Source of the DNA: Kordiimonadaceae bacterium
GTDB lineage: Bacteria > Pseudomonadota > Alphaproteobacteria > Sphingomonadales > Kordiimonadaceae
NCBI GenBank assembly: GCA_014238195.1
Contig: JABABO010000345.1
Coordinates: 1-28,092 of the forward strand
Direction: 5' to 3'
DNA length: 28,092 nt
Below are positions 1-7,684 of the stretch, one piece after another. Numbering within the stretch: position 1 is the first letter of the stretch; every line of letters begins with the position of its first letter. The notes below the pieces were generated by a model, which saw only the letters and a list, made by a program, of their open reading frames with translations, made no database searches and was not told where the DNA came from. A program made the translations under genes and the position numbers.

Positions 1-378
1 GATGTATATGACCTACGCATTGTAAAAGCTGATATTCAAGACGAAGGCAATAACACGACCCGTTTTGTTATCTTATCACAAACCGAAAATGATGTGAGCA
101 CCCTCAGTGGTGACATGATGACAAGCTTTACTTTTGAAGTAAAAAATGTACCTGCCGCCCTTTATAAAGCGCTAGGGGGTTTTGCAACAAACGCTGTGAA
201 TATGACAAAATTGGAAAGCTACTATGAAAGTGATAGCTTTACTGCGACGGAATTTTACGCTGACATAATGGGCTATGAGGGTCTTGAGACTGTGAGACGT
301 GCAATGGAAGAATTGCGCTTCCAAACCAAGCATGTCCGTATGTTAGGCACTTATCCTAGCGCCAGAAAACGTCGTTAA
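1..378 (+). CDS. pheA: Prephenate dehydratase, C-terminal part (truncated by window start)
   Basis: The frame is open from base 1 to the TAA at 376-378, so this is the last 125 codons of a gene that begins outside the window. The GTG at 94 is internal, not a start. The visible part has the TRF motif of the catalytic region (T-R-F-V-I-L, codons 20-25) followed by an ACT regulatory domain with VKNVPAALYKALGGFA and NMTKLES, the latter corresponding to the phenylalanine-binding ESRP region of the family. The enzyme converts prephenate to phenylpyruvate in phenylalanine synthesis and is normally feedback-inhibited by Phe through the ACT domain. The length fits the end of a monofunctional, roughly 280-residue alphaproteobacterial PheA. 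The gene ends 9 nt from the convergent dsrE-like gene. Confidence 0.93.
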   Translation, partial: DVYDLRIVKADIQDEGNNTTRFVILSQTENDVSTLSGDMMTSFTFEVKNVPAALYKALGGFATNAVNMTKLESYYESDSFTATEFYADIMGYEGLETVRRAMEELRFQTKHVRMLGTYPSARKRR

Positions 379-387
379 GTATTTTCA

Positions 388-798
388 TTAAAACGTGAGC
401 CAATCACCGCCACGACCCTGTTCAATAAGCGTTGCAAGCCCTGTTATATCAATAGGCACACGGGTAATAAGATCGCTGTGCGTTAGGTTCATTTCACGCA
501 GTCCCGTTTCACAGGCCATAAATCGCACGTCCATGGCGGCAAGACCGTCTATCAGCACACTATAATCGCCAATACCCTTGTCAATTTGCGCGCTATCCAT
601 TTCATTGGCCTTAATGCCATGACTGCACTGCATGGTTTGCCAGCCCCCTTCGGTAATAGCTGTTAAGGCACCTTTCGAGAAAAATAAATTCGTTTTCTGC
701 CCCATAGCTGCGGAGGTCGCTGCAACCATCAAGGCCATATGAATGCGGTCGGCTTCTGGTGTTATGATCATTAAAGTCATTGTTGTTTTAATGCCCAT
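388..798 (-). CDS. DsrE/DsrF-like family protein
   Basis: This is a 136-residue cytoplasmic protein of the DsrE-like fold. It has an N-terminal beta strand (MTLMIITPEA), an A/M-rich helix (MALMVAATSAAMGQ), the LFFSKGAL strand-turn, and a late strand ending in a cysteine (VRFMACETGL, about residue 95). That position matches the sulfur-accepting cysteine of TusD/DsrE proteins. Members are small sulfur-relay or peroxiredoxin-like proteins; the substrate here is unknown. The ATG at 798 has a good ribosome site (AGGTGGG, about 6 nt upstream). It starts only 3 nt after the moeB stop, so translation is probably coupled, which suggests a job in sulfur transfer with the MoeB-type enzyme. The gene is the last of the ubiE-to-dsrE run and abuts pheA tail to tail. 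Confidence 0.8.
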   Translation of the reverse strand: MGIKTTMTLMIITPEADRIHMALMVAATSAAMGQKTNLFFSKGALTAITEGGWQTMQCSHGIKANEMDSAQIDKGIGDYSVLIDGLAAMDVRFMACETGLREMNLTHSDLITRVPIDITGLATLIEQGRGGDWLTF

Positions 799-801
799 GA
801 C

Positions 802-1578
802 TTATCCCACCTGTATGGCATTATGACTACAAACAGCGCATCCAGGGTCACGCGGTAACTTGACTGTTCTGCTTTGCATGGAAAGGGCATCAAAAAGCAT
901 CATACGGCCTGCAAGGCTGTCACCGATTTCTAAAATTTCTCTAATTACTTCCAGCGCCTGCAAACTGCCGACCACGCCTGCTACTGCACCCAGAATACCA
1001 AGATCAGCACAGGTGCCTAAGCTTTCCTCTTCTGGTGCTTTTGGCATGAAACACCGATAACAAGGATAATGATCACTGACATAGGGTTTAAAGGTAGCGA
1101 TTTGGCCTTCATAAGGGCCAAGAGCCGCACTCACTAACGTTTTTTTTAGTTTGACACATGTGTCAGAAACCAAATGCCGCGTTGTGAAATTATCACATCC
1201 ATCCGCAATAATATCATAGCCAGCAATCAAACTGTCAGCATTATCAGCCGTAAATCTATTCGCATATACCGCCACATCTACATCTGGGTTAATGGCCCGC
1301 ATACGTTTGGCAGCATTGACCGCTTTGCTCACACCAATATCGCTGGTTTCATGGATGATTTGGCGTTGCAGATTAGATAAGTCCACCACATCGCCGTCCA
1401 CAACACCAATATGACCGACACCCGCCGCAGCGAGATACATCAATAAGGGCGCACCAAGGCCGCCAGCCCCAATGACAAGCACACGGCTGTCGAGCAAATC
1501 CATCTGTCCAGCGCCACCAACTTCTTTCAAAATTATGTGCCGCGCATAGCGTTCTAATTGGTCGTCGCTAAATTCCAT
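802..1578 (-). CDS. moeB: MoeB/ThiF/HesA-family sulfur-carrier adenylyltransferase
   Basis: This 258-residue E1-like enzyme uses ATP to adenylate the C-terminal glycine of a MoaD- or ThiS-type carrier, for molybdopterin or thiamine-thiazole sulfur transfer. Visible signatures are the N-terminal QLERYARHIILKEVGG, the nucleotide-binding VIGAGGLGAPL, the acidic VVDGDVVDLSNLQRQ segment, DGCDNFTTRHL, and two Cys pairs for structural zinc (YPCYRC and GCAVC near the end). I chose the ATG at 1578 because the family starts just before QLERY and AAAGG lies about 7 nt upstream. A TTG at 1611 would add 11 residues. MoeB and ThiF cannot be separated reliably by sequence, and one enzyme may serve both. A 15-bp direct repeat lies just upstream. 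It is followed directly by the dsrE-like gene. Confidence 0.9.
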   Translation of the reverse strand: MEFSDDQLERYARHIILKEVGGAGQMDLLDSRVLVIGAGGLGAPLLMYLAAAGVGHIGVVDGDVVDLSNLQRQIIHETSDIGVSKAVNAAKRMRAINPDVDVAVYANRFTADNADSLIAGYDIIADGCDNFTTRHLVSDTCVKLKKTLVSAALGPYEGQIATFKPYVSDHYPCYRCFMPKAPEEESLGTCADLGILGAVAGVVGSLQALEVIREILEIGDSLAGRMMLFDALSMQSRTVKLPRDPGCAVCSHNAIQVG

Positions 1579-1601
1579 ACACTGGCCTTTGCTATCATAG
1601 G

Positions 1602-1635
1602 GCCTAAACAAGTATAATATGCCTAAACTAGCATA
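1602..1635. repeat. Imperfect 15-bp direct repeat between dut and moeB
   Basis: GCCTAAACAAGTATA (1602-1616) is followed by GCCTAAACTAGCATA (1621-1635): 13 of 15 bases are identical with a 19-nt period. It fills the spacer between the dUTPase stop and the moeB start, 23 nt upstream of the chosen moeB ATG. On the minus strand the core reads GTTTAGGC. A period near two helical turns would suit a dimeric regulator or a repeated RNA element, but no function is shown. Confidence 0.55.
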
Positions 1636-2262
1636 TCATGAAGGATAAATGGCTTCTAGCCCAGCATAAATTTTACCTTGAAAATCAGAGTCATCTGGTG
1701 AAATTTTGGCGGCGATTTCCATCAAATGCTGGTTATCTTCCTTACCATCAATCACTTTATGATACGTGACGCTGGGGTCTTTATATCCTTTATCCTGTCT
1801 GAAACTATTCAGTATGTTTTTGCAAACATACAGCTTGAAAAGCGTATCCAATGTCATGCCAACTGACTGCATAGACTGAAAAAAAGGTTGCGCCACAAAG
1901 CCTTTAATTTGCAATGTATGCCGTGCGAGCTCTTCAGCCGCCACCAGCGGGTCTTGCCCTGCACCATCAAACCGTTCCCAATCCTCGGTTAACTTTAAGG
2001 CAACAGTGCTCGCGCTGCCGTTTTTCTCCAGCATATCCGATAAGGCAAAATGAAAAATATCGACGAGTTCTAGCTGCACTTGTTCAATGTCCATCTCGCC
2101 ACTTTTCCACCATTTATAATGAATATGGTCCATCATTTCAGCGGCTTCTATCCAAATGGCCCGGTACCAAGCATTGCCATTATCACGCCATGTATGGCTG
2201 ATTTTAGAATTAATCTGATCTTGTAGCTCAGCCATGGTTTTAAAGTGTTCATAAGCGCTCAT
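1636..2262 (-). CDS. Dimeric (all-alpha) dUTP diphosphatase
   Basis: This 208-residue protein should hydrolyse dUTP to dUMP and pyrophosphate, keeping uracil out of DNA and feeding dTMP synthesis. It is not the usual trimeric beta-fold Dut. It has the metal-binding helices of the dimeric all-alpha NTP pyrophosphatases, EAAEMMDHIHYKWWK (E39, E42) and ELVDIFHFALS (E65, D68). It also has the late family signature KNILNSFRQDKGYKD followed by GKEDNQHL, typical of the dimeric dUTPases of Campylobacter, trypanosomatids and phages. It starts at the ATG at 2262 with CAGGGGA about 6 nt upstream. It lies 42 nt after coaBC, exactly where coaBC-dut places the trimeric enzyme in many proteobacteria. A dUTPase/dCTPase of broader specificity is the only likely alternative. 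Confidence 0.88.
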   Translation of the reverse strand: MSAYEHFKTMAELQDQINSKISHTWRDNGNAWYRAIWIEAAEMMDHIHYKWWKSGEMDIEQVQLELVDIFHFALSDMLEKNGSASTVALKLTEDWERFDGAGQDPLVAAEELARHTLQIKGFVAQPFFQSMQSVGMTLDTLFKLYVCKNILNSFRQDKGYKDPSVTYHKVIDGKEDNQHLMEIAAKISPDDSDFQGKIYAGLEAIYPS

Positions 2263-2304
2263 AATTATCCCCTGAAGCGGTATTAATAGTATCTGATATA
2301 TTAC

Positions 2305-3789
2305 TTATTTTGCGCTAAAGCGCCTTGCAGCGTTCAAATTTTCTAAATGATCAGCTATGCACTGGGCTAATTTTTCTGCAACGTCTTTTTTGCACATCTT
2401 CGGCCAATAATCTATGACCTTATCATTAATCAGGATGACTTGGTTCTCATCACCCCCCATAATCCCAGTACTGGCTGAAACATCATTGGCCATAATCCAA
2501 TCACAGCCTTTGCGTTTGCGCTTTGCTGTTGCAAAGTCTGCAACATTTTGGGTTTCAGCAGCAAATCCAACCACCAATGACGGGCGGTGCTGCTTCCTTT
2601 GACTAATGGTTGCCAAAATATCAGGATTTTCCACAAGCTCTAAGGCCGGCAGGCCAGTGTGTTCTTTCTTCATTTTTTGGGCTACATCATGCACTGCACG
2701 CCAGTCTGCAACGGCGGCGACACCGACAAAAACATCAGCAGGTAAGGCCTGGTTAACAGCCGCCTGCATTTCGCGCGCGCTTTCAACATTCACACGTTTC
2801 ACCCCAATAGGATCAGGCTGGTTAACGGGGCCTGCTACTAAGGTGACTTGCGCACCAAGTGCAGCACACGCTGCAGCAATATCAAACCCTTGTTTACCTG
2901 ACGAGCGGTTAGCAATATAGCGCACAGGGTCAATCGGTTCAATCGTTGGACCAGCCGTTATGACAATATGTTTATTACGCAGTGGCAGTGGAAGCGACGT
3001 GTTAGAAGCCATTGGCTTAATAAAAAATGCTTCGATATGGGCAACCATATCCATCACATCTGCCATACGGCCTTTACCAACTTCGCCGCACGCTAACATG
3101 CCCTCAGCCGCATCTATAAAATCAATGCCATCGGCTTTTAACGTTGTCATATTACGCCGTGTTGCTGGGTGCGCCCACATTTGAGCGTTCATGGCCGGTG
3201 CGATAATCACTGGCTTATCGGTCGCAAGCAGCACTGTCGTGGCCAAGTCACCCGCAAGCCCAGCCGCCATTTTTGCCATCATATCAGCCGTCGCTGGCGC
3301 CACAAGAATCACATCGCATTCGCGGCTTAGGCGAATATGGCCCATGTCGGCCTCATCCTTTAGGGAAAATAAATCCGTATAACATTCATGGCCTGTTAGG
3401 CTAGCCACTGACAGGGGGGTAATAAATTCTGCCCCCCCTTTTGTCAGCACCCCTGTCACCGAAGCACCGCGTTCCATCAAGCGACGAGCCAAATCAAGGG
3501 ATTTATAAGCAGCGATCCCGCCACCTATTATCAGCAAAATCCGCTGACCAGTTAAAAGACCTTTGTTCATAGGGGCAAGCGCAACATCTGGCAGTATGGT
3601 TGAACCAAGTGGAATTAAAGCCTCTATCGCACGCAAGGTCGTCGCTGTCGGGGACCAATGGTCTTGCCAAAAATCCTTTAGTGTCCCTGTTGACAAACCA
3701 GCTTTTAAGGCTAAAGCCGATTTCGTGTACCCAGCTGCTTCTGCAAAAGCGCGGCATCGCATGATTGATTTATCAATTTCATAAGTCAT
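2305..3789 (-). CDS. coaBC: CoaBC (phosphopantothenoylcysteine decarboxylase/synthetase) with an N-terminal HTH-like extension
   Basis: This 494-residue bifunctional enzyme makes 4'-phosphopantetheine. The CoaB half joins phosphopantothenate to cysteine using CTP; the FMN-dependent CoaC half decarboxylates the product. The CoaC part (from about residue 78) shows IIGGGIAAYKSLDLARRL, the active-site histidine in MGHIRLSR, the PAMN motif, and the lid cysteine in EGMLACGEVGKGR. The CoaB part shows ITAGPTIEPIDPVRYI, NRSSGKQG, ENPDIL, VVGFAAET and WIMANDVS. The first ~70 residues are extra. They read like an XRE-type helix-turn-helix (YTKSALALKAGLSTGTLKDF, about residues 21-40, then TATTLRAIEALIP). 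The frame is continuous. The internal ATG at 3570, where ordinary CoaBC would begin, has no ribosome site. The ATG at 3789 also lacks one but sits at the predicted transcription start of a promoter, so the message may be leaderless. Confidence 0.92.
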   Translation of the reverse strand: MTYEIDKSIMRCRAFAEAAGYTKSALALKAGLSTGTLKDFWQDHWSPTATTLRAIEALIPLGSTILPDVALAPMNKGLLTGQRILLIIGGGIAAYKSLDLARRLMERGASVTGVLTKGGAEFITPLSVASLTGHECYTDLFSLKDEADMGHIRLSRECDVILVAPATADMMAKMAAGLAGDLATTVLLATDKPVIIAPAMNAQMWAHPATRRNMTTLKADGIDFIDAAEGMLACGEVGKGRMADVMDMVAHIEAFFIKPMASNTSLPLPLRNKHIVITAGPTIEPIDPVRYIANRSSGKQGFDIAAACAALGAQVTLVAGPVNQPDPIGVKRVNVESAREMQAAVNQALPADVFVGVAAVADWRAVHDVAQKMKKEHTGLPALELVENPDILATISQRKQHRPSLVVGFAAETQNVADFATAKRKRKGCDWIMANDVSASTGIMGGDENQVILINDKVIDYWPKMCKKDVAEKLAQCIADHLENLNAARRFSAK

Positions 3790-3795
3790 AACAGG

Positions 3796-3823
3796 TATAT
3801 ATCGTAAATTTATATGATTTCAA
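3796..3823 (-). promoter_or_regulatory. Putative coaBC promoter giving a leaderless message
   Basis: On the minus strand TTGAAA (3823-3818) is followed after 16 nt by TATATA (3801-3796). Six nucleotides later comes the ATG of the long coaBC frame (3789). A start site 7 nt past the -10 box would fall on the A of the ATG, which would explain why no Shine-Dalgarno sequence precedes it. The surrounding DNA is very AT-rich, so chance matches are likely; the spacing relative to the start codon is the main support. Confidence 0.45.
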
Positions 3824-3878
3824 GCAATAATACAGTGAAAATATAGCAATAATTTGTGATAAATGGTAATATTTGTGA

Positions 3879-5414
3879 TTAATTTATAAAATTGGATGCA
3901 AGGGCAGCGCTTAAAACACCGATAACAAACCATAAGATACCTATTTCGTTTACGGGTCTCTTTGATGATTTTAGCTCTCGCAACAGTGCTTCATCAGCGT
4001 CCAATCGTTCCATTAATCGGTCCATTTGGCTTGGAAAACGCTCTACAGCACGGGGGATATCCCGCAAAAAATCAGCAAGGCGCACTTCTGGGCTTAAATT
4101 GGATAACACCCAAGCCTCGATCACAGGTTCGCTGGTTTTCCACATATTGATGCGTGCATCCAAATGCAAAGCCATGCCTTCTGCCATCACCATAGTACGC
4201 TGCAATAAAAGAAGTTGAGGCTGGGTTTGCATGGAAAAACGTTCGGTCGTGGCAAAGAGCTGCGCAAGCAGTTTACCAGCAGAAATTTCCTCCACAGGTA
4301 AATCCATAATTGGATCTGCGATCGTTCGTAAAGCGTCAGCAAATTCCTCAAGTGATTGCCCCCTTGGCACCCAACCCGCCTCAAAATGGATTTCCGCAAC
4401 GCGGATATAATCACGTTTGCCAAAGCCATACAGAATTTCAGCCATATAGCGACGATCATGCTTGCTAAGCCGACCCATCATACCAAAATCAATCGCAACT
4501 ATAGTACCATCAGATTCGACAATTAAATTGCCCTGATGCAAATCCGCGTGAAAATAACCATCACGAAGGGCTTGTGTTAAAAAAACATGGACAATGGTTT
4601 CACCCAGTTTATTCAAGTCATGACCAGCCTCGATCAATTTGTCTTTTTCAAATAACCTAATACCATCTACCCACTCGGTGGTGAGCACATTGGTACTTGT
4701 GAGGTCCCAATCCACAGCAGGAATACGGTAACCTTGTTCGCCCTCCATATTGACAGACAAGCTATCAGACGCAGATGCTTCTAGCGTTAAGGTCAGCTCC
4801 TGCATCACGGTTTCTTGGACTGTATCAACGATAGCCGATAGCTTTAAACGCCGACCTTGGCTACTGAAACGTTCACCAAGACGTGCAATCCACTTAAATA
4901 ATCTAAGGTCACGTTGGAACAAACGCGCCACATTGGGCCGCACGATTTTAACCGCAACTTTTTGGCCCTTGATTGTCGTGGCACAGTGTACTTGCGCAAT
5001 CGACGCAGCGGCGATCGGTATTTCATCGAAGTCACTGTAATGGTCGGTGATTTTGCCACCTAGGTCGCGCTCAATGGTTTTGCGGGCCTCTGTAAACGCA
5101 AATGGGGCTAGTTTATCTTGCAGTGTTGCCAATCCAGGTGCGAGGGTCCGTCCAACAATGTCAGGGCGCGTGGCTAACATCTGCCCCATTTTAATGTATG
5201 TCGGACCCATATGTGACAATGCAAGGGCTAAGCGCTCCCCATCATTTTCAGGTAATTTTCTGCGCCTTGGGATGTAAAAGGTCAGGGTGCGTAATATCGT
5301 CGCGCCCCAGCTAGGCACCAGTTCAATATAATCAAGTGAACGCAAAGCCCCGTATCGTCGCAGGCCAACCGCCAGTCCATATAATTGCCCGATGTTACGA
5401 AAAGCCCTTATCAT
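3879..5414 (-). CDS. ubiB: UbiB, ABC1/ADCK/AarF-family atypical kinase for ubiquinone synthesis
   Basis: This is a 511-residue membrane-associated atypical kinase/ATPase needed for ubiquinone biosynthesis. It has the KxGQ signature (YIKMGQMLATRPD, around residues 73-85), the Ala-rich loop replacing the P-loop (AAASIAQVH, about 135-143), the ATP lysine in VAVKIVRP (K156), the catalytic loop DLHQGNLIV, and the metal-binding IDFGMMGR. A hydrophobic C-terminal segment (ILWFVIGVLSAALASNF) is the expected membrane anchor. The ATG at 5414 has AGGGA about 9 nt upstream and lies 9 nt after the ubiE stop, so the two genes are co-transcribed. UbiB is thought to help extract or present prenyl intermediates to the Ubi enzymes, including UbiE encoded just upstream. 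Confidence 0.95.
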   Translation of the reverse strand: MIRAFRNIGQLYGLAVGLRRYGALRSLDYIELVPSWGATILRTLTFYIPRRRKLPENDGERLALALSHMGPTYIKMGQMLATRPDIVGRTLAPGLATLQDKLAPFAFTEARKTIERDLGGKITDHYSDFDEIPIAAASIAQVHCATTIKGQKVAVKIVRPNVARLFQRDLRLFKWIARLGERFSSQGRRLKLSAIVDTVQETVMQELTLTLEASASDSLSVNMEGEQGYRIPAVDWDLTSTNVLTTEWVDGIRLFEKDKLIEAGHDLNKLGETIVHVFLTQALRDGYFHADLHQGNLIVESDGTIVAIDFGMMGRLSKHDRRYMAEILYGFGKRDYIRVAEIHFEAGWVPRGQSLEEFADALRTIADPIMDLPVEEISAGKLLAQLFATTERFSMQTQPQLLLLQRTMVMAEGMALHLDARINMWKTSEPVIEAWVLSNLSPEVRLADFLRDIPRAVERFPSQMDRLMERLDADEALLRELKSSKRPVNEIGILWFVIGVLSAALASNFIN

Positions 5415-5423
5415 GCATAATCC

Positions 5424-6191
5424 CTATAGCTTCCAGCCACTATGGATCGCTGCAATTCCAGCCGTCATTGTGCGGTAAGATGCACGCTCAAACCCTGCTT
5501 TGCTGATCATATTTGTAAATTTTTCAGGGTCTGGGAATTTACGTATACTTTCAACTAAATATTGATAACTCTCCCGGTCCTTGGCGATAATTTCACCCAG
5601 CTTAGGGATAACGTTAAAGCTATAAGTATCATAAGCTTTTTGTAAAATTGGTGTCACCACAGGGCTGAATTCCAGCACTAGGAAACGCCCCCCTGGTTTC
5701 AGTACCCGGTAAGCTTCTTCTACGGCCTGATCCACACGGGTTACATTCCGTATCCCAAAGGCGATTGTGTAGGCATCTTGGCTGTGATCTGCAACGGGCA
5801 AGTTCATGGCATCGCCGCAGAAAAAATCCGCGCGATCAGCATAACCCAATTTTTCGGCACGGTTCTGTCCAACGCGCAGCATTTCAGTGTTAATGTCCAG
5901 CACCGTCACATGACCTGTTTTTTTGCCATTTGCTGTTGGGCTATTGTCCAAAAATCGAAACGCAATGTCCCCTGTACCCCCTGCGACATCTAAGACCTGC
6001 ATATTGGCACGCGGATTTAGAGTATGGATCAGCGAATCTTTCCACACACGGTGTACACCCGCGCTCATGAAATCATTCATGATATCATACTGATCGGCCA
6101 CGCTATTAAAGACCGAGCGGACCATCCCCGCCTTGTCTGCTTCATTGACCGTTTGAAAACCAAAATGCGTCTGTGAATTCTTACTTGACAT
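5424..6191 (-). CDS. ubiE: UbiE, demethylmenaquinone/2-polyprenyl-benzoquinol C-methyltransferase
   Basis: This 255-residue class I SAM-dependent methyltransferase adds the C-methyl group in ubiquinone synthesis (and in menaquinone synthesis where that pathway exists). It shows the UbiE start region (HFGFQTVNEADK, VFNSVADQYDIMNDFMSAG), SAM motif I at residues 66-79 (VLDVAGGTGDIAFR), AFGIRNVTRVDQAVEEAYRV, LVLEFSP, and the C-terminal SYQYLVESIRKFPDPE. Its length is normal for the family. The ATG at 6191 follows GGTGAAG. It heads the minus-strand run and is divergent from mutM across 94 nt. Confidence 0.97.
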   Translation of the reverse strand: MSSKNSQTHFGFQTVNEADKAGMVRSVFNSVADQYDIMNDFMSAGVHRVWKDSLIHTLNPRANMQVLDVAGGTGDIAFRFLDNSPTANGKKTGHVTVLDINTEMLRVGQNRAEKLGYADRADFFCGDAMNLPVADHSQDAYTIAFGIRNVTRVDQAVEEAYRVLKPGGRFLVLEFSPVVTPILQKAYDTYSFNVIPKLGEIIAKDRESYQYLVESIRKFPDPEKFTNMISKAGFERASYRTMTAGIAAIHSGWKL

Positions 6192-6285
6192 GTCTTCACC
6201 AAAAATCGGAACCTTGGCGCGACCATAACCGAGATCATACAGATGCGCCAGCGTAAAGGCTCAATGCAAAGGATTCGACACCAGA

Positions 6286-7122
6286 ATGCCCGAATTACCT
6301 GAAGTTGAAACTGTTATGCGCGGCCTGCAGCCTGTTCTTGAAGGGGCAACAATTGCCAAGGCAACAGCCTACACACCAAAACTGCGCATTGATATTCCCA
6401 GCGATTTTACTGCCAGACTAACAGGTAATACAGTGACACGCCTCAAACGCCGTTCAAAATACATCCTAATGGAAATGCAAGACGGCTTAATTATGATCTT
6501 GCATTTGGGTATGTCAGGAAAAATCACAATTTTTGACAAGCATCTGACCGCCCCGCCGCGCATAAAGCATGATCATATTGAATTGATTACAACGACGGGG
6601 GCCACTGTGCGCTATAATGATGCGCGTCGGTTTGGTATGCTGACCTTTACAGATATAAATAACGCTGCCTATCACTCTTTGCTAGTAGGCATCGGCCCAG
6701 AACCTTTATCAAACGCCTTTCACAGTGATATTTTAAAAAAGGCTTTTCAGAACAAAAAATCCCCTGTTAAAACCGCTTTATTAGATCAGCGTATTGTTGC
6801 GGGGCTCGGTAATATCTATGTGTGCGAAGTCTTACACCGCAGCCGTATTTGCCCCACACGTTTAGCCTGCGACATCAACGAGGATGAATGTGAAGCATTA
6901 GTTCCGACTATCAGGGAAGTTCTTTACGCTGCCATTCAAGCAGGCGGATCAACCTTAAAGGATTTTGCCCATGCAGACGGCTCCCTAGGGTATTTTCAAC
7001 ACCGATTTCAGGTATATGGGCGTGAAGATGAACACTGTTTAAATCATGCTTGCGGTGGTAAGATAAAACGAATCACTCAGGCAGGCCGCAGCAGTTTTTA
7101 TTGCCCAACGTGCCAAAGTTAG
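6286..7122 (+). CDS. mutM: Formamidopyrimidine-DNA glycosylase
   Basis: This 278-residue bifunctional DNA glycosylase/AP lyase excises 8-oxoguanine and formamidopyrimidines. The start MPELPEVETV gives the catalytic N-terminal proline and Glu (P2, E3) after Met removal. The DNA-contacting lysine is K58 in LKRRSKYI, the H2TH helices include LLDQRIVAGLGNIYVCE, and the C-terminal zinc finger has the Cys pairs C-x4-C (HCLNHACGG) and YCPTCQ. A four-residue gap in the first pair is, as I recall, common in alphaproteobacterial MutM. The catalytic start requires the ATG at 6286. AAAGGA lies 12 nt upstream, a rather long spacing. It is divergent from ubiE. Confidence 0.97.
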   Translation: MPELPEVETVMRGLQPVLEGATIAKATAYTPKLRIDIPSDFTARLTGNTVTRLKRRSKYILMEMQDGLIMILHLGMSGKITIFDKHLTAPPRIKHDHIELITTTGATVRYNDARRFGMLTFTDINNAAYHSLLVGIGPEPLSNAFHSDILKKAFQNKKSPVKTALLDQRIVAGLGNIYVCEVLHRSRICPTRLACDINEDECEALVPTIREVLYAAIQAGGSTLKDFAHADGSLGYFQHRFQVYGREDEHCLNHACGGKIKRITQAGRSSFYCPTCQS

Positions 7123-7173
7123 GTGACCTGCCCTAGAAGGTTTCTGACCATAAACTGGATTAAAAGAACGCCA

Positions 7174-7566
7174 ATGCATCATAAATATCGCTTTCTAAAC
7201 CTCTTTAGCTTTATATCACTATTTTACTTAACAAGCGCGGCACTGGCCATTGAGGACGGTTTCTTACTGGGGTTTGATGATGTCCCATTGCTCGATGGTT
7301 ATAAAGAACTAAACCCAAAAAACCGCGTTATATTTGATACACCTAGCGGCACAATTGCTGAAACAACAGTGTTGGTACCAGTCTCTGAAAAGTCGCCGAT
7401 TCCCGCTTATAATGCTGCCCTCGCTGGCCTTGGTTGGTCTTGCAATGTAAACAAAATGAAGCTTTCATGCAGACGGGACTCTGTAAGCCTAGAGATCGAA
7501 AAACATCATACCACAAAAGCTGTTACGACCTTAATCGTGAAAATGAGCCCGAGTGCTCGCCTCTAA
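7174..7566 (+). CDS. Small exported protein of unknown function (mutM-echA spacer family)
   Basis: From the ATG at 7174 this encodes 130 residues. It begins with a signal peptide (MHHKYRFLNLFSFISLFYLT, likely cleaved after SAALA), then a compact domain with DDVPLLDGYKELNPKNRVIF, SGTIAETTVLV, a Y-N-A-A-L-A-G-L-G-W segment and a C-terminal VTTLIVKMSP strand. The order matches a small family I recall between mutM and enoyl-CoA hydratase in other alphaproteobacteria (PLMPGL ... VFDKPEGRI ... LPQLGW). Two cysteines near residues 90 and 100 could pair in the periplasm. The in-frame GTG at 7123 would abut the mutM stop but put 17 charged residues before the signal peptide. No function is known to me. 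Confidence 0.75.
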   Translation: MHHKYRFLNLFSFISLFYLTSAALAIEDGFLLGFDDVPLLDGYKELNPKNRVIFDTPSGTIAETTVLVPVSEKSPIPAYNAALAGLGWSCNVNKMKLSCRRDSVSLEIEKHHTTKAVTTLIVKMSPSARL

Positions 7567-7684
7567 AACAGTCACCAATTCATCAAAATATTTTGCAAAA
7601 CAAAACACTTAACGGTAGGACTGTTACCAATATTTAATCAAATTCGCGCAGCCTTAGGCGCTGACATAGAAAAAGGCAACACGT

